A stretch of DNA of 7,906 nucleotides, taken from Nevskiaceae bacterium (lineage in GTDB: Bacteria > Pseudomonadota > Gammaproteobacteria > Steroidobacterales > Steroidobacteraceae). This document shows positions 6,692 through 7,906 of the stretch, piece by piece (position 1 is the stretch's first letter; every line of letters starts with the position of its first letter). The stretch is taken from NCBI GenBank assembly GCA_031277355.1, contig JAITMN010000352.1:1-7906 (forward strand), written 5' to 3'. The notes beneath the pieces were generated by a model. The model had not been told where the DNA came from, made no database searches, and saw only the letters and a list, made by a program, of their open reading frames with translations. Both the position numbers and the translations under genes were made by a program.

Positions 6692-7906
6692 TCATTCTCC
6701 CGCAGCGGCTCCCGCAGCGATGTGATCCTGATAATCCTCATTGGCCCGTGCGATCAGATAAGCTTCGATGGCGGCGACGTCATCACTGCTCAGAATATCG
6801 CTGAAGCCGACCATGCCCTTGTCCTTGCGCGTGCCCTCCAGAACGACGGCATTGAATTCGGCGCGCGCTTCCGGCGTCATGAAACGCAGGTCTTTCAGGC
6901 CGCCGATCGCATTCTCGCCATGACAGCGCGAGCAGGTTTCGCCGAACAATCGCCGCCCTTGAATGATCTGCGCTTCGCTGGCGCGCAGCGGCGGCGGACG
7001 CGGCACCTCCGAAGGCGGCGGCATCGGCGGCAACTCCACGCCCTTGGCGTCGAGCTTGAACACCAGCAATCGCGCCGGCCCGAAACGCACCGGCGGATTC
7101 TCCGCCGCAAGACCCGCCACCGGCGAACCACCCCAACCCACGTTCACGGCAATGTATTGCACACCGTCGATTTCGTAGGTCATCGGCCCTGCAATCGCAA
7201 CGGTCTGCGTGGGCATCTCCCACAACTTCGCGCCATCAGTGGCGCGATACACGGCCAGCGTGCGATTGATCGTGCCTTCCACCAGAATGTTGCCCGCCGT
7301 AGCCAGCACGCCGCCGGAACCCGGATACGGATACGGTACGCGGAAGGCTTCCTCTTGCTTCACCGGATCCCACGCCAGCAGATATCCCTTCTCGCGGCTG
7401 TCGGCGATTGCCTGCAACTCGCGACGCCGTTCGGGCTGACTGGTGTAAGACAAACCACTGTTGGAACGAAACGGCACGAAGCGGAAATCTTCTTCGGACA
7501 CGCGCGCCTGCACGGCCCATTGTTCCTGCGCGGAGAAATACACCAGACCCGTGAGCGGGCTGTAGGCCATCGGATGCCAGGTGTGCGCCGCCATCCAGGT
7601 GGGCGTCATCAACTCCGGCGTCTCGGTGACATACGCAGCCGGATTGACCTTCGGACGGCCGGTGGTCAGATCAATCTCGCTGGCCCACAGATTCGGCACA
7701 TAGCTCTTGGCCGAGATCAGCTTGCCGTCGGTGCGATCCAGCACATAGAAAAAACCATTCTTCGGCGCCTGCATCAACACTTTGCGTGGCTGCCCGTCGA
7801 TGGTGAGGTCCGCAAGAACAATGGGCTGCGTGCAGGTGAAGTCCCATTGCTCATCGGGAACCATCTGGTAGTGCCAGACGTAGTGGCCGGTTTCCACATT
7901 CACCGC
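6692..7906 (-). CDS. PQQ-dependent quinohemoprotein alcohol dehydrogenase (type II-like), C-terminal part, partial
   Basis: Periplasmic eight-bladed propeller dehydrogenase with PQQ and a fused cytochrome c domain, oxidising alcohols or similar substrates and passing electrons via heme. About 404 codons are visible; the frame is open to the right edge, so the start is missing. Blade repeats of PQQ-binding type are visible, e.g. GKLISA, GYLLAWDP and GVLATAGN. In EQWDFTCTQP the Asp (codon 7843-7841) and in QAPKNGFF the Lys (codon 7762-7760) are 27 residues apart, the same spacing as catalytic Asp308 and Lys335 of Comamonas quinohemoprotein ethanol dehydrogenase. A proline-rich linker (about 6986-7030) leads to the heme motif CSRCH (codons 6934-6920); Met in GMVGF, 40 residues after the first Cys, is the probable second heme ligand. 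The position two after the catalytic Asp is Thr, not the Asp of lanthanide enzymes, so calcium is expected. Two usual cofactor-site positions differ (Thr in HTWHP, Ser in GSGG). The adjacent-cysteine disulfide motif would lie outside the window. Confidence 0.93.
   Translation of the reverse strand, partial: AVNVETGHYVWHYQMVPDEQWDFTCTQPIVLADLTIDGQPRKVLMQAPKNGFFYVLDRTDGKLISAKSYVPNLWASEIDLTTGRPKVNPAAYVTETPELMTPTWMAAHTWHPMAYSPLTGLVYFSAQEQWAVQARVSEEDFRFVPFRSNSGLSYTSQPERRRELQAIADSREKGYLLAWDPVKQEEAFRVPYPYPGSGGVLATAGNILVEGTINRTLAVYRATDGAKLWEMPTQTVAIAGPMTYEIDGVQYIAVNVGWGGSPVAGLAAENPPVRFGPARLLVFKLDAKGVELPPMPPPSEVPRPPPLRASEAQIIQGRRLFGETCSRCHGENAIGGLKDLRFMTPEARAEFNAVVLEGTRKDKGMVGFSDILSSDDVAAIEAYLIARANEDYQDHIAAGAAAGE
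6920..6934 (-). other. Heme c attachment site (CSRCH) of the dehydrogenase
   Basis: The minus-strand codons read TGC TCG CGC TGT CAT, a C-x2-C-H motif for covalent heme c. It marks the fused cytochrome domain that separates type II quinohemoprotein alcohol dehydrogenases from heme-free type I enzymes. Confidence 0.93.

Noticed and set aside
6688..6741. Longer start for the phosphatase-like gene at 6741
   Set aside because: It would overlap the dehydrogenase 3' end and put 18 residues in front of a well-formed signal peptide; the ATG at 6687 has its own GGGAG site.
7901..7903. GTG at 7903 as the start of the dehydrogenase
   Set aside because: The frame continues to the right edge, and the visible part begins in mid-propeller, far from a signal peptide; this is an internal Val codon.
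1..7906. Mobile elements, CRISPR arrays, tRNA or rRNA genes
   Set aside because: No transposase-like protein, repeat-spacer pattern or RNA gene signature was seen; gaps between genes are all under about 90 nt.

Overview
The window is GC-rich bacterial chromosome. It looks like a Pseudomonadota (proteobacterial) genome. The large plug-type TonB-dependent receptor, the type II PQQ alcohol dehydrogenase and the three-subunit proton-translocating transhydrogenase together suggest an aerobic, outer-membrane-bearing organism, perhaps a gammaproteobacterium such as a Steroidobacteraceae-like lineage. That placement is an impression from protein style, not a test.

Layout. The far left (1-113, plus strand) holds the last codons of a gene whose C-terminus resembles SPFH/band-7 (stomatin-like) proteins. 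It is followed by a strong intrinsic terminator (120-158) and a second GC-rich hairpin (160-191). Everything else is on the minus strand and reads right to left: a PQQ-dependent quinohemoprotein dehydrogenase with a C-terminal cytochrome c domain (start beyond the right edge, stop at 6692); a small exported phosphatase-like protein with a C-x4-R loop; a 982-residue TonB-dependent receptor; then pntAa, pntAb and pntB for the NAD(P)+ transhydrogenase. Gaps between these six genes are 4, 56, 47, 22 and 3 nt. No terminator is visible in any of the gaps, so one transcript ending at the hairpins near 120-191 is possible. No gene-free stretch exceeds about 90 nt.

How the genes may work together. The dehydrogenase would oxidise an alcohol or related substrate in the periplasm and pass electrons through its own heme. 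The receptor would bring a scarce compound (its substrate, PQQ, or something unrelated) across the outer membrane. The phosphatase-like protein is translationally coupled to the dehydrogenase and carries a Tat-like signal peptide. The transhydrogenase uses the proton gradient to turn NADH plus NADP+ into NADPH. The enzyme families are clear; the link between the catabolic half and the transhydrogenase half is inference from gene order only.

I saw no mobile element, CRISPR array, tRNA or rRNA. The most interesting unit is the PQQ-dehydrogenase / phosphatase-like / TonB-receptor trio. Long plus-strand open frames opposite pnt and the receptor are shadows of the real genes.
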